From NCBI RefSeq assembly GCF_029690065.1, contig NZ_CP121463.1, forward strand, positions 1,798,001 through 1,862,000: a stretch of 64,000 nt of DNA, in the 5' to 3' direction. Made by a program: the position numbers and the translations under genes. The stretch's first letter is position 1, and every line of letters begins with the position of its first letter. The DNA comes from Arthrobacter sp. Y-9. Lineage in GTDB: Bacteria; Actinomycetota; Actinomycetes; Actinomycetales; Micrococcaceae. Below, piece by piece: positions 6,914 through 15,534 of the stretch. The notes under the pieces are model-generated. The model had not been told where the DNA came from and searched no databases. It saw only the letters and a program-made list of their open reading frames with translations.

Positions 6914-8560
6914 TCAGATCTCCTCGGAGCGGTACAGCTCCACTCCTTCGGAGACGGTCTGCAGGCAGCGGGGCTCAGCCCCGTCCAGCGCCGGGAGCAG
7001 AGGAGTGCGGGCCCGGGGATCGGTGCTCCAGGACGCCACACGATCGTCCGCGACCTGCACCATCAGGCTCTCGACCTCCCACACGGCGTAATTGGCCGGG
7101 GCTCCGGGCACCAGCTGGCCGTTGAGCGGGTTGCCGTCCCGTGCTGCCCGCCATCCCGCCCGGGTGTGCCCGATGAACGCGGCCCTCGCGGAGATGCCCT
7201 GCCCCTCGGACCGGTGGTCCAGGCAGGCGCGGATGCTGTCCCAGGGGCGCAGCGGGGTGACCGGGGCGTCGCTGCCGAACGCCAGAGGGACCCCGGCCCG
7301 GTACAGATCGGCGAACGGGTTCATCGAAGCCCACCGTGAGCCGAGGCGTTGCGCGTACATCCCGTCGGGACCGCCCCAGGCGGCGTCGAAGGCAGGCTGT
7401 GCGCTCACGCTCACGGAGTGCGCGACCAGCGCCGCGATGTGGTCGGCGTCGAGCATCTCGGCGTGCTCCACCCGGTGGCCGGCGCGCCGCACCGCGGACT
7501 CCCCCAGCCGGGCGGACGTGCGGTCCAGAGCTTCCACGACGAGGTCGAGTGCCGCGTCGCCGATCGCATGGAAACCGCCCTGCAGACCCAGTTCGGTGCA
7601 AGCGATGAGGTGCTCCGCAGCCGCCTCGGCCGTGAGGTACCGGGAACCGGAGTTACCGGGGGCATCCGCGTAGTCGGCCCGCAGCAGGGCCGTGCGGGAG
7701 CCGAGCGAGCCGTCGATGTTGAGATCGCCGGCCAGCCCCAGCACCGGGACGTCCAGTTCCTGCAGCAGTGCACGGGCCTGCTCCACGTTCTCCACGGCCT
7801 GGCCCCAATACGGAAGGATCCGCGGGCCGGCGCCCGCAGAGTCGTTCCATGCGACGGCACTCCGGAGATCATCCATGCCGGCGATGGTCGGCCCGGACAT
7901 CTCGGCGAGAGCCACATACCCCTGCCCGGCAGCGGCCTCCAGGGCGACCTTCTGGTACTGCTCGCGCTGAGTGGAGCCGAAGCGCCGCACGGCCTGACGC
8001 ACCGCGCCATGGGCCTCGAGGCTGAGAACGGATTCTCCGGAATTCCCGCGGAGACCCGTCAGGTCACCCGCCAGGGCGAGTGCCGCACGGTTGACCAGCG
8101 CCGAGTGGACGTCGATGCGCGTGAGGTACACGGGACGGCCACCCGCCGCCCTGTCCAGCTCATCGAGCGTGGGAAGCCCGGGAACGGCCCACAGGGCGTC
8201 GTCCCACGAGTGGCCGAACACCGTCTCCCCCGGCCCGAGCGCCGCGGCGGCGGAGGACACCACGTCCAGCAGCTCCCGCGAGGTGCGCACGGCACTGAGA
8301 TCCAGGGACGCGAGAGCCAGGCCCGTCTCCGTCAGATGGACGTGCGAGTCCACGAATCCGGGGACCACGAGGGCTCCGCGGAGGTCCACCAGCTCCATGC
8401 GGTCATCACGGAGCGACTGCGCCGCCTGTTCCGATCCGATCCAGGCGACCGTGTCGCCATCCACCAGCATGGCTGTGGCGAACGGATCCGCCGCCGAATA
8501 CACACTGCCGTTGACATACAGCCTGAGCCCTGAGGTGGTGCCGGACCGTCCGTCGTTCAT
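6914..8560 (-). CDS. Amidohydrolase, YtcJ/LAF3-like metal-dependent hydrolase
   Basis: A 548-residue member of the amidohydrolase superfamily. VPGFVDSHVHLTETG gives the HxH metal ligands. Downstream segments such as YLTRIDVHSALVNRAAL, GGFHAIGDAALDL, HRVEHAEML and LAFGSDAPVTPLRPWD match the YtcJ-like subgroup (predicted N-substituted formamide or exoenzyme-regulatory hydrolases). The substrate is unknown. ATG 8560 is preferred because GAGG lies seven bases upstream; GTG 8584 is an alternative. It follows helY by 37 bases in the same direction and is probably co-transcribed with it. Confidence 0.82.
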   Translation of the reverse strand: MNDGRSGTTSGLRLYVNGSVYSAADPFATAMLVDGDTVAWIGSEQAAQSLRDDRMELVDLRGALVVPGFVDSHVHLTETGLALASLDLSAVRTSRELLDVVSSAAAALGPGETVFGHSWDDALWAVPGLPTLDELDRAAGGRPVYLTRIDVHSALVNRAALALAGDLTGLRGNSGESVLSLEAHGAVRQAVRRFGSTQREQYQKVALEAAAGQGYVALAEMSGPTIAGMDDLRSAVAWNDSAGAGPRILPYWGQAVENVEQARALLQELDVPVLGLAGDLNIDGSLGSRTALLRADYADAPGNSGSRYLTAEAAAEHLIACTELGLQGGFHAIGDAALDLVVEALDRTSARLGESAVRRAGHRVEHAEMLDADHIAALVAHSVSVSAQPAFDAAWGGPDGMYAQRLGSRWASMNPFADLYRAGVPLAFGSDAPVTPLRPWDSIRACLDHRSEGQGISARAAFIGHTRAGWRAARDGNPLNGQLVPGAPANYAVWEVESLMVQVADDRVASWSTDPRARTPLLPALDGAEPRCLQTVSEGVELYRSEEI

Positions 8561-8597
8561 TGCTGACCTCACACTTCCTGTCACTGCTGCCCCTGGC

Positions 8598-11420
8598 TCA
8601 CTCGCTCAGGGATGAATAGGACACCACGCCACGGCGGATCCGGGTGATCGCTTCGCGGCAGATGCGCTGGATCCGCGGGTCCAGTCCGGGGACGCCCGCG
8701 ATCTGGTCGAGCAGATCGATGACCTGCCGGACCCAGCGGACGAAGTCGCCGGCGGCCAGATCGCTCCCGGCGAGCACCTCCTGCAAGCGGCGGCCCTTCG
8801 CCCACTTGTACATCGGCCAGATGAGCTGGAGCTCTGGTTCGGCCGTGAGCGGGAGCTTGTGGCGCTTCTCCGCCTCGGAGAGCCGCTCCCACTCCCGCAC
8901 CACGATCTCCACCGCGCTCTCGAGCGAGATGCTCGGCATGCGCGGAGGCACGGTGCCGTCGTCGCGCTTGGACTGGTACAGCAGGACCGTGACGAAGGCG
9001 GCCATCTCCGAGGCGTCCAGATCGTCGAAGGCGCCCTCGCGGAGAGCCTGGGCGATCAGGAGGTCGCGGTCGCCGTAGATCCGTCGCAGGCGCTTCCCCG
9101 CGTCGGTAATCTGCTCCCGGCCCTTCTGGGATTCCAGGTAGCCGAACTCTTCGAGCAGGCCGCAGAGCCGGTCGAAGGTGCGGGCGATCGTGTTGGTCCG
9201 GCCCTGGATCTGGGCGAGCAGCGTGTCCGTCTCGGCCCTCAGACGCCACCAGCGCTCACCCCAGCGGGCATGGTTCTCCCGGTCGTGGCAGCCGTGGCAC
9301 GGGTGCGCCGCCATCTCCTTGCGGAGCTGCACGATCCGTGCTTCGGTGTCGCGGCTCCCCTCGGCCTTCCGGCGCGACCTGGACCCGTTCGGGCTCGCTT
9401 TGCCTTCCAGGATCCCCCGCTTGTAGAGCTCGTGCCGCATGGTCGATGCCAGGGCACGGCGGTCCTTGGGCGTCTTCGCGTTGAAGTTCTTGCCGATGCG
9501 CACGCGGAACAGCGCATCCACCGGGCCCTGCAGGTCGCCGAGCCCGATGCGGCGCAACTGGTGGTCGTTGGTCAGCACCGCGGGGCGCGGCTCGTGGGCG
9601 TTGGTGTCCGCATTCAGCACGACGGCGTATCCCTGGACCCGCTCGCCGTCCAGGTGGATCACATCGCCGGGCATCAATTTAGTGAGCGAGGAGACCATCC
9701 AGTTCCGTGCGGCCCGCTTGTTCTCCTTGGCCGCCTTGCCTTCCAGGCTGGACAGCTCCTGGCGGAGCCGGGCGTACTCCTCGAAGTCACCCAGGTGGCA
9801 GCGCATGGCCTCCGCATACCCTTCGAGGGATTCCTCGCGGCTGCGCACCTGCCGGGCCAGATCCACCACGGACCGGTCCGCCTGGAACTGCGCGAACGAC
9901 GACTCAAGAATCTCCCGTGACCGGCCGCGGCCGAACTGGGCGAGCAGGTTGATGGACATGTTGTAGCCGGGACGGAAGCTCGAATTGAGCGGGTACGTGC
10001 GCTTCGAGGCCAGGCCTGCGACCGCCTGGGGGTCGATGCCCTCGTGCCACAGGACCACGGCGTGGCCTTCGACGTCGATCCCGCGCCGTCCGGCACGGCC
10101 GGTCAGCTGGGTGTACTCCCCAGCGGTGATGCCCACCCGGGATTCCCCGTTGAACTTGTCGAGCTTCTCCAGCACGACGGCGCGCGCCGGCATGTTGACG
10201 CCGAGCGCGAGAGTCTCCGTGGCGAACACGACCCGCACCAGGCCTTCCGCGAACAGGTCCTCGACCGTCTCCTTGAAGGCCGGCAGCAGACCGGCATGGT
10301 GCGAGGCGATCCCGCGCAGCAGACCGTCACGCCACGCCCAGAAGCCCAGGACATCCAGGTCCTCGCCAGGGATGTCCCGGCTGGCCTCCTCGACGCGTGC
10401 GGCGATGATCTGGCGTTCGCGTTCCGTGGTCAGCCAGAGGTCCGCCGCGGCGCACTGCTGTACGGCGGCGTCGCAGGCGGCCCGGGAGAAGATGAAATAG
10501 ATGGCGGGCAGCAGCCCGCGGGATTCGAGCGCCTGGACCGCCGCCGGCCGGGAGACCCGCGGGACGGTGGGGCGGGGTTCGCTCCGGCCATGGGCCCGGT
10601 CGTGGCGTTTCCGGCCGCGGACCGACTGCGGACCGCGACGGGCGGAGGACGGACGGACCATCTTGAGGAGCTCGGGGTTGACCTCCAGGTGCGCGGGGGC
10701 TTCGCCGTCGTCCTCCGCTCCTGTCCGTTTCGCCTCGGCGAACAGGTCCAGGACCTGGCGCCCCGCCATGACGTGCTGCCACAGCGGCACGGGACGGTGC
10801 TCGGAGACCACGATCGCCGTGTCGCCCCGGACGGCTGCGAGCCACGCGCCGAACTCCTCGGCGTTGGACACGGTGGCGCTGAGCGAGACCAGCTGGACCT
10901 CGCGCGGCAGGTGGATGATGACTTCCTCCCAGACAGCGCCCCGGAAACGGTCTGCAAGGTAGTGGACCTCGTCCATGACCACATAGGCGAGACCCGCCAG
11001 AGCGTCCGAATCGGCGTAGAGCATGTTCCGCAGGACCTCGGTGGTCATGACCACGATCGGCGCGTGCGGATTGATGTTCGTGTCGCCCGTCAGAAGGCCC
11101 ACCTGGTCCGAGCCGTACTTCTCGGCGAGCTCGCTGTACTTCTGGTTGCTCAGGGCCTTGATGGGCGTGGTGTAGAAGGCCTTCCGCCCCTGACGAAGGG
11201 CGCAGAACACGGCGAACTCGCCGAGGATGGTCTTGCCGGCGCCGGTCGGCGCCGCGAGAAGGACGCCGCGGCCCTCCTCCAGAGCTCGGCACGCGTCGAC
11301 CTGGAAGTCATCGAGGTCGAACTCCAGGGTCTGCCGGAATGCCCGGAGTGCGCTGTTGCTCTCGCTGTTCCTGGCTTTGGCCGCGGCGTACTTCTCGGCG
11401 GGAGTCAGGGGCTCACTCAT
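8598..11420 (-). CDS. helY: Ski2-family DEAD/DEAH-box RNA helicase HelY
   Basis: A protein of about 940 residues. The first 500 residues hold a two-RecA-domain helicase core: APTGAGKT (Walker A), TPIKALSNQ, TGDTNINP, MDEVHYL (DEVH box), LSATVSNAEE and TQLTGRAGRRGID (motif VI). A C-terminal DSHCT-like region follows (ALREGAFDDLDASEMAAFVTVLL). This is the actinobacterial HelY/Mtr4-like group, predicted to act on structured RNA in turnover or rRNA processing. The PSSARRGPQSVRG stretch near residue 265 is a charged, probably flexible insertion. ATG 11420 (MSEPLTPAEK) and ATG 11429 are both possible. It lies downstream of tatC beyond a terminator. Confidence 0.92.
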   Translation of the reverse strand: MSEPLTPAEKYAAAKARNSESNSALRAFRQTLEFDLDDFQVDACRALEEGRGVLLAAPTGAGKTILGEFAVFCALRQGRKAFYTTPIKALSNQKYSELAEKYGSDQVGLLTGDTNINPHAPIVVMTTEVLRNMLYADSDALAGLAYVVMDEVHYLADRFRGAVWEEVIIHLPREVQLVSLSATVSNAEEFGAWLAAVRGDTAIVVSEHRPVPLWQHVMAGRQVLDLFAEAKRTGAEDDGEAPAHLEVNPELLKMVRPSSARRGPQSVRGRKRHDRAHGRSEPRPTVPRVSRPAAVQALESRGLLPAIYFIFSRAACDAAVQQCAAADLWLTTERERQIIAARVEEASRDIPGEDLDVLGFWAWRDGLLRGIASHHAGLLPAFKETVEDLFAEGLVRVVFATETLALGVNMPARAVVLEKLDKFNGESRVGITAGEYTQLTGRAGRRGIDVEGHAVVLWHEGIDPQAVAGLASKRTYPLNSSFRPGYNMSINLLAQFGRGRSREILESSFAQFQADRSVVDLARQVRSREESLEGYAEAMRCHLGDFEEYARLRQELSSLEGKAAKENKRAARNWMVSSLTKLMPGDVIHLDGERVQGYAVVLNADTNAHEPRPAVLTNDHQLRRIGLGDLQGPVDALFRVRIGKNFNAKTPKDRRALASTMRHELYKRGILEGKASPNGSRSRRKAEGSRDTEARIVQLRKEMAAHPCHGCHDRENHARWGERWWRLRAETDTLLAQIQGRTNTIARTFDRLCGLLEEFGYLESQKGREQITDAGKRLRRIYGDRDLLIAQALREGAFDDLDASEMAAFVTVLLYQSKRDDGTVPPRMPSISLESAVEIVVREWERLSEAEKRHKLPLTAEPELQLIWPMYKWAKGRRLQEVLAGSDLAAGDFVRWVRQVIDLLDQIAGVPGLDPRIQRICREAITRIRRGVVSYSSLSE

Positions 11421-11487
11421 TTGAGGCATTACTCCAGGGTATCGTCATTCCGGCCCGCCCCGTGCCGGGCCACGGCGGCTTAAACAG

Positions 11488-11515
11488 CAAGACCGGTCCC
11501 TGGGGACCGGTCTTG
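11488..11515 (-). terminator. Terminator after tatC
   Basis: A 12-bp perfect stem with a CTGG loop, 11 bases beyond the tatC stop, followed on the minus strand by CTGTTTA. It separates the tat genes from helY. Confidence 0.8.
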
Positions 11516-11526
11516 TGAAGAGTGTC

Positions 11527-12363
11527 TCAGAGTTTCCCGAGATCCTCCGTGGGAGTCGCGACGTCGGCGGAGGCGTCCGTCTCCTCGGCCTGCTTGCTTT
11601 CGCGGCGCGCACGCCGCTTGTCATTGACCAGGCAGACGCCGATGGCCAGGAAGAACAGGGCCAGCAGGGGCAGTGCCAGCATGAACATCGAGATCGCGTC
11701 CGCACCCGGCGCGGCGATGGCGGCCAGCACGAACACCGCGAACACGGTGATCCGCCAGGCCTTCAGGATGGTCTTGCCACTGACGACCCCCGCCAGGTTG
11801 ACGCCCACCAGGATCACGGGGACCAGGAAGGCCAGCCCGAGGAAGAGCATGGTGTGCGTCGCGAAGGTGAGGTAGTCATCCGCGCTGATGAGGTTGGACG
11901 CGTTGTCCGGCGTGAAGTGCAGCAGCGCGCGCACCACATTGGGGATCACCGACCACGCCACGTAGACGCCGACCAGGAACAGCGGGATGGCCGCCGTCAT
12001 GAACCCCAGGGTGTACCGGCGCTCCTTGCGGGTCAGACCCGGCGTGACGAAAGCCCAGATCTGGTAGATCCACACCGGGCTGGAGAGGACCAGACCGATC
12101 TGGATCGCGATCCGCAGCTGAAATTCGAACGGCGACGCGATCGAGGAGAAGTTCATCGACGCGTTCCGGTGCATCTCCTGGGCGATCTGCTCCAGAGGAG
12201 CCGACAAGGAGGCGATCACCGGCGGGTAGAGGAACCACCCGACGACGGTGGTGACAGCGAGGGCGATCAGGCTCTTGAAGAGCCGGTTCTTCAGTTCCTT
12301 GAAGTGATCGAGGAGGGCCATGCGGCCCTCGGGATTCCTCCGAGGGCCCTTGGTGAGTGCCAC
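11527..12363 (-). CDS. tatC: Sec-independent protein translocase TatC
   Basis: A 278-residue polytopic membrane protein with six predicted helices. It shows the TatC signature near the N terminus (MALLDHFKELKNRLFKSL) and the F-x-x-L/Y segment SPFEFQLRIAIQIGLVLSSPVWIYQIWAFVTPGL, split here by family motif rather than by domain. TatC recognises twin-arginine signal peptides and recruits TatA pores. tatA ends six bases before its start, so the two are co-translated. The C-terminal 30 residues are hydrophilic and acidic. The tat genes sit between pafBC and helY, a conserved actinobacterial arrangement. Confidence 0.95.
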   Translation of the reverse strand: MALTKGPRRNPEGRMALLDHFKELKNRLFKSLIALAVTTVVGWFLYPPVIASLSAPLEQIAQEMHRNASMNFSSIASPFEFQLRIAIQIGLVLSSPVWIYQIWAFVTPGLTRKERRYTLGFMTAAIPLFLVGVYVAWSVIPNVVRALLHFTPDNASNLISADDYLTFATHTMLFLGLAFLVPVILVGVNLAGVVSGKTILKAWRITVFAVFVLAAIAAPGADAISMFMLALPLLALFFLAIGVCLVNDKRRARRESKQAEETDASADVATPTEDLGKL

Positions 12364-12369
12364 TTCGCC

Positions 12370-12633
12370 TTAAGCGTTGCCGGACGGCGGAGTCTGCTCG
12401 CCGTTGTCCTTGGCCGCAGCCTCGGGGTGCTGCACGACCTTGCCCTCAACGGGCTCCTCGGCCTTGGCCTTGGAGGGGCTTTCGTCCTTCATCTGCTTGA
12501 CCTCGGACTTCATGATGCGCATCGACTGTCCGAGGCTGCGCGCCATCTGAGGAAGCTTGGGGGCCGCGAACAGCAGCAGCGCCACGATGATGATGATCAC
12601 GATGGGCCAGGGGCCATCAAAAAGTCGTCCCAT
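12370..12633 (-). CDS. tatA: Sec-independent translocase subunit TatA
   Basis: An 87-residue protein with one N-terminal membrane helix (PIVIIIIVALLLFAAPKLP), a hinge and an amphipathic helix (QMARSLGQSMRIMKSEVKQM), then a charged, disordered tail. This is the TatA/TatE pattern; TatB is usually longer and starts MFDIG. TatA oligomers form the protein-conducting site in the cytoplasmic membrane. It lies directly upstream of tatC and downstream of a small membrane protein gene, and all three are probably on the pafBC transcript. Confidence 0.93.
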   Translation of the reverse strand: MGRLFDGPWPIVIIIIVALLLFAAPKLPQMARSLGQSMRIMKSEVKQMKDESPSKAKAEEPVEGKVVQHPEAAAKDNGEQTPPSGNA

Positions 12634-12653
12634 GTCGGGGTCCTTTCTCTTTC

Positions 12654-13007
12654 TTAAATCATAGGGCGCTCGAGGCCCACATCGCGCAGCTTCTGTGCCC
12701 GGTGGGCCGCTGCACGACGGACCACACGACGTTGCCGCCGAAGTTCACGGCGCTCGGCCTTCCCCGCCTCATAGCGGGCGCGCATCTCCTCGGGATCAGC
12801 GTGGATTCCGAGGACTTCCAGACGGTGTTCGGGAAGCGGCGTGCGCGGACTGTCCGAGTCCAACCCGGACAGCATATCCGCCGCGGACCCGAGCTGACGC
12901 ATCATGGCCGTGAACTGTCGGAAAAGCTTGATTCCGAGCACCACGAACAGCAAAGCGCTGAGGGCGAGGATCGCCACCCAGATGAGAATCCAGGACCACC
13001 ACGGCAT
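12654..13007 (-). CDS. Small membrane-anchored protein of unknown function
   Basis: A 117-residue protein with one N-terminal membrane helix (WWSWILIWVAILALSALLFVVLGIKL region, residues 3-28). A soluble arginine- and alanine-rich C terminus (KAERRELRRQRRVVRRAAAHRAQ) is probably helical. I do not recognise a named family. ATG 13007 overlaps the pafBC stop codon by one base (TGATG), so translation is almost certainly coupled to pafBC, and tatA follows 20 bases later. The context suggests a conserved actinobacterial partner of the PafBC-Tat segment. No function is proposed. Confidence 0.75.
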   Translation of the reverse strand: MPWWSWILIWVAILALSALLFVVLGIKLFRQFTAMMRQLGSAADMLSGLDSDSPRTPLPEHRLEVLGIHADPEEMRARYEAGKAERRELRRQRRVVRRAAAHRAQKLRDVGLERPMI

Positions 13008-15010
13008 CACTCCAGCCTACCGTTCCCTGGCTGGGAATACCCTCTGAGTGACGGGATGCCGTAGGAATCCAGGCCCCGGGCGAGCCACTCGGCCACCTGT
13101 TCGACGACGGACGAGGGCGAGACCACCCGCACGGTGCCGCCCGTCTGGGCCACGAGCCCGGCCAGCCAGGACGGCGACGCGACGGCGAGCTCCGCCAGGA
13201 CGTCGCCGTCGTCGAGGGGCGTGGTGCGCAGCGCGTTGTAGCGCGCTGCCAGCCAGCGGGACTCCTGGGAGAAGATCACCAGGACCCGTGGGGCCTGTTC
13301 GCGGACGGTGAACGGCTCCTCATCCACCGTGCCGTCCCAGAGCATGGGATCCACGGGGTCCGAGGTGACGTCGAGGGAGGCGATCCGGTCCAGCCGGAAG
13401 TTCCGGGGCGCGGCGGCACGGTGGCACCAGGCGTCCAGGTACCACTGCTGATCCACGGCACGGAGCCGCCGGGGATCGATGAGCCGCTCCGTCAGTTCGT
13501 CGCGGCTCGGGACGACATACCCGATGCGGACACGGACGCCGTCCTCGATCGCAGCCCGCAGCTGTTCCAGGTGCCGGCCGAGGCTGCCGGACGGCGCCAT
13601 GCGGACCTTGATCGCCTCGGCCAGGGGCAGCGAGTCTCCCGCGGCGCCAGCCAGCCGGAGACGCAGCGACTCGATGCCTTCGGCGTCTCCGCCGATGCCC
13701 AGTTCGGACAGGGCGTCGAGGCCGACCAGCAGGGTCCAGGCCTCCTCCGGGGAGAACCGGATCGGCTGGGCGAGATCCAGAGCGTTGTTGATCCACACCC
13801 GCTCCCCGTCGTCCACGATGTCCATGAGGTCGTTGTGGTAGCCCTCGGGGCGGCCCACCATCATGATCCGCTCGAGATCGTCGTCCAGCTGGCGGAGCGG
13901 GATGCCGAACTCGGCGGCGAGCTCCGACTTGAGGATCCCTCCGTGACGCACGAGGAACGGGATCATCCCCAGCAGACGGCGGACCGTGGTCTCGGACGAG
14001 GACTTCGGCCCGCGCTTGACGGGAGGCGAACGGAACTCGGTGACCTCGGCAGGGCGGGACAGGGACTCAACGGCGTTCCGGAGGCGGCTGATCACCGCAT
14101 CCCGCAGCCGCGCGGGCTCCACCACCTGAACCGTCGGCGCGACGGCGGCGAGCTCGTCCAGGAATGCCGACTCATCCTGGTAGCGGATGGTGGCGTGGTC
14201 CCCGTCGACCTCCGCGGCCCGGGCCCGCCACTGCGCTCCCCCGCCGTGCGGCAGACGGACCACGGCCTGCTGCTCCGGATACGCTTCCATCGAGTCGAGG
14301 GCCGCGGCGATCGAGAAGTCCTGGGGCGGCGTGTACCGCCGGCGTGTGTCGATCTCGACGGCGGTGGTGATCCTGCTCAGCCGGAACGTCCGTTCGGCGT
14401 CACGGTCCAGGTCATGGCCGACGACGTACCACTGGCCGGAGCGGTTGCCGAGCCCGTGGGGCTCGAGCCGCCGGGTGACAGCCTCCCCCGCCCCGGCCGC
14501 GCGGTAGCCGAACCGCACCGGATGGCGACCCGCCAGCGCGCGGTGCAGGGATTCGAGGGCCGCGCCACCCGTGGTGACGCGCGGCAGCACGGGCGCCGGG
14601 ACGCCGTCGTCGGGGTCGTGACCGTCAGTGAGCTTGCGCAGCGCGGCACTGCCCGCTGAGCGGAGGCTCGCCTGCTCCCAGAGCTGGGCGGCGAGCTGGA
14701 GCAGCAGACGCTCCTCGGCCGTGAGCTGCAGGACGGGCAGCAGGTACTCCTCCGGATTCACGCGGTAGCGCGTGCCGGACGACTCGTCCACGTCGAAAGT
14801 CTCGTCATCCACGACTTCCAGCGGGACCCCCATGTCCCGCAGTTCCGCCTTGTCCCGTTCGAACATGCGTTCGATGGCTGAGTCGCTCATGCCCTCCGCC
14901 CGGCAGTAGGCATAGACGGTGGACTCCAGGTAGGCCCTGGTGTGGCCGCGGGGGCTCGACAGCAACGCGATCAGCAGGTTGAGGATTCGTTCGGTCTTTC
15001 GTGCGGACAC
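13007..15010 (-). CDS. pafBC: PafBC, single-chain WYL-domain DNA-damage response activator
   Basis: A 667-residue protein made of two homologous halves. Each half has a winged helix-turn-helix (RILNLLIALLSSPRG near residue 10; VRRLLGMIPFLVRHGGI near residue 345), a WYL domain (RRLEPHGLGNRSGQWYVVGHD; IDPRRLRAVDQQWYLDAWCH) and a WCX-type C-terminal domain. In mycobacteria PafB and PafC are separate proteins that act together to switch on the RecA/LexA-independent DNA-damage regulon. In Arthrobacter the two are naturally fused. The WYL domains are thought to sense single-stranded nucleic acid. It lies in the pup-proteasome neighbourhood and begins the transcript running into tatA-tatC. Confidence 0.93.
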   Translation of the reverse strand: MSARKTERILNLLIALLSSPRGHTRAYLESTVYAYCRAEGMSDSAIERMFERDKAELRDMGVPLEVVDDETFDVDESSGTRYRVNPEEYLLPVLQLTAEERLLLQLAAQLWEQASLRSAGSAALRKLTDGHDPDDGVPAPVLPRVTTGGAALESLHRALAGRHPVRFGYRAAGAGEAVTRRLEPHGLGNRSGQWYVVGHDLDRDAERTFRLSRITTAVEIDTRRRYTPPQDFSIAAALDSMEAYPEQQAVVRLPHGGGAQWRARAAEVDGDHATIRYQDESAFLDELAAVAPTVQVVEPARLRDAVISRLRNAVESLSRPAEVTEFRSPPVKRGPKSSSETTVRRLLGMIPFLVRHGGILKSELAAEFGIPLRQLDDDLERIMMVGRPEGYHNDLMDIVDDGERVWINNALDLAQPIRFSPEEAWTLLVGLDALSELGIGGDAEGIESLRLRLAGAAGDSLPLAEAIKVRMAPSGSLGRHLEQLRAAIEDGVRVRIGYVVPSRDELTERLIDPRRLRAVDQQWYLDAWCHRAAAPRNFRLDRIASLDVTSDPVDPMLWDGTVDEEPFTVREQAPRVLVIFSQESRWLAARYNALRTTPLDDGDVLAELAVASPSWLAGLVAQTGGTVRVVSPSSVVEQVAEWLARGLDSYGIPSLRGYSQPGNGRLE

Positions 15011-15046
15011 CAGCCCAGCGTACTAAAGACCTGCCCTGACATGCGC

Positions 15047-15079
15047 CAAGGGCCGCCTCCCTGGGGGAAGCGGCCCTTG
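15047..15079 (-). terminator. Terminator between the FKBP gene and pafBC
   Basis: CAAGGGCCGC and GCGGCCCTTG form a 10-bp stem with a 13-base loop, about 22 bases beyond the FKBP stop on the minus strand. Confidence 0.7.
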
Positions 15080-15101
15080 CGGTGCCTGTGCGGACGGAGG
15101 C

Positions 15102-15497
15102 TCAGCGGACTCCGACGAGGTCCACCACGAAGATGAGGGACTCGTTCGGAGCGATCGCCCCGCCGGCGCCACGGGAGCCGTAGGCCAGCTCGGACGGGAT
15201 CTCCAGACGACGGCGGCCGCCCACCTTCATGCCCAGGAGGCCCTGGTCCCAGCCCTGGATGACCTGGCCGACGCCGACGCGGAAGTCGAGCGGTGCGCCG
15301 CGGCCCCAGGAGGAGTCGAACTCTTCACCGGTGGACCAGGCGACGCCGACGTAGTGGGTCGAGACGGTGGAGCCGGGGGTGGCTTCCGCGCCGTCGCCCT
15401 CGATGAGGTCGACGATGCGGAGCTCGGTGGGGACATCCCCTTCCGGGAACTCGATTTCCGGCTTGGTGCGGTCGTAATCACGCTGACCGAATGACAT
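15102..15497 (-). CDS. FKBP-type peptidyl-prolyl cis-trans isomerase (cytoplasmic)
   Basis: A 131-residue single-domain FKBP without a signal peptide. The active-site core is clear: THYVGVAWSTGEEFDSSW, GQVIQGWDQGLLGMKVGGRR, IPSELAYGSRG and LIFVVDLVGV. It would catalyse proline isomerisation and help protein folding in the cytosol. GAGGAG precedes ATG 15497. It lies 37 bases downstream of a second, lipoprotein FKBP gene, and both lie between pafA and pafBC, as in other Micrococcales. Confidence 0.93.
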   Translation of the reverse strand: MSFGQRDYDRTKPEIEFPEGDVPTELRIVDLIEGDGAEATPGSTVSTHYVGVAWSTGEEFDSSWGRGAPLDFRVGVGQVIQGWDQGLLGMKVGGRRRLEIPSELAYGSRGAGGAIAPNESLIFVVDLVGVR

Positions 15498-15534
15498 GGA
15501 TGCTCCTCTTCAGGTTTCGGGTGGTGTGTGGAGT

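Noticed and set aside
13421-14659. A 412-codon plus-strand frame opposite pafBC
   Set aside because: Shadow of the PafBC reading frame; composition is rich in Arg, Gly, Asp and His with no fold, and no promoter or ribosome site precedes it.
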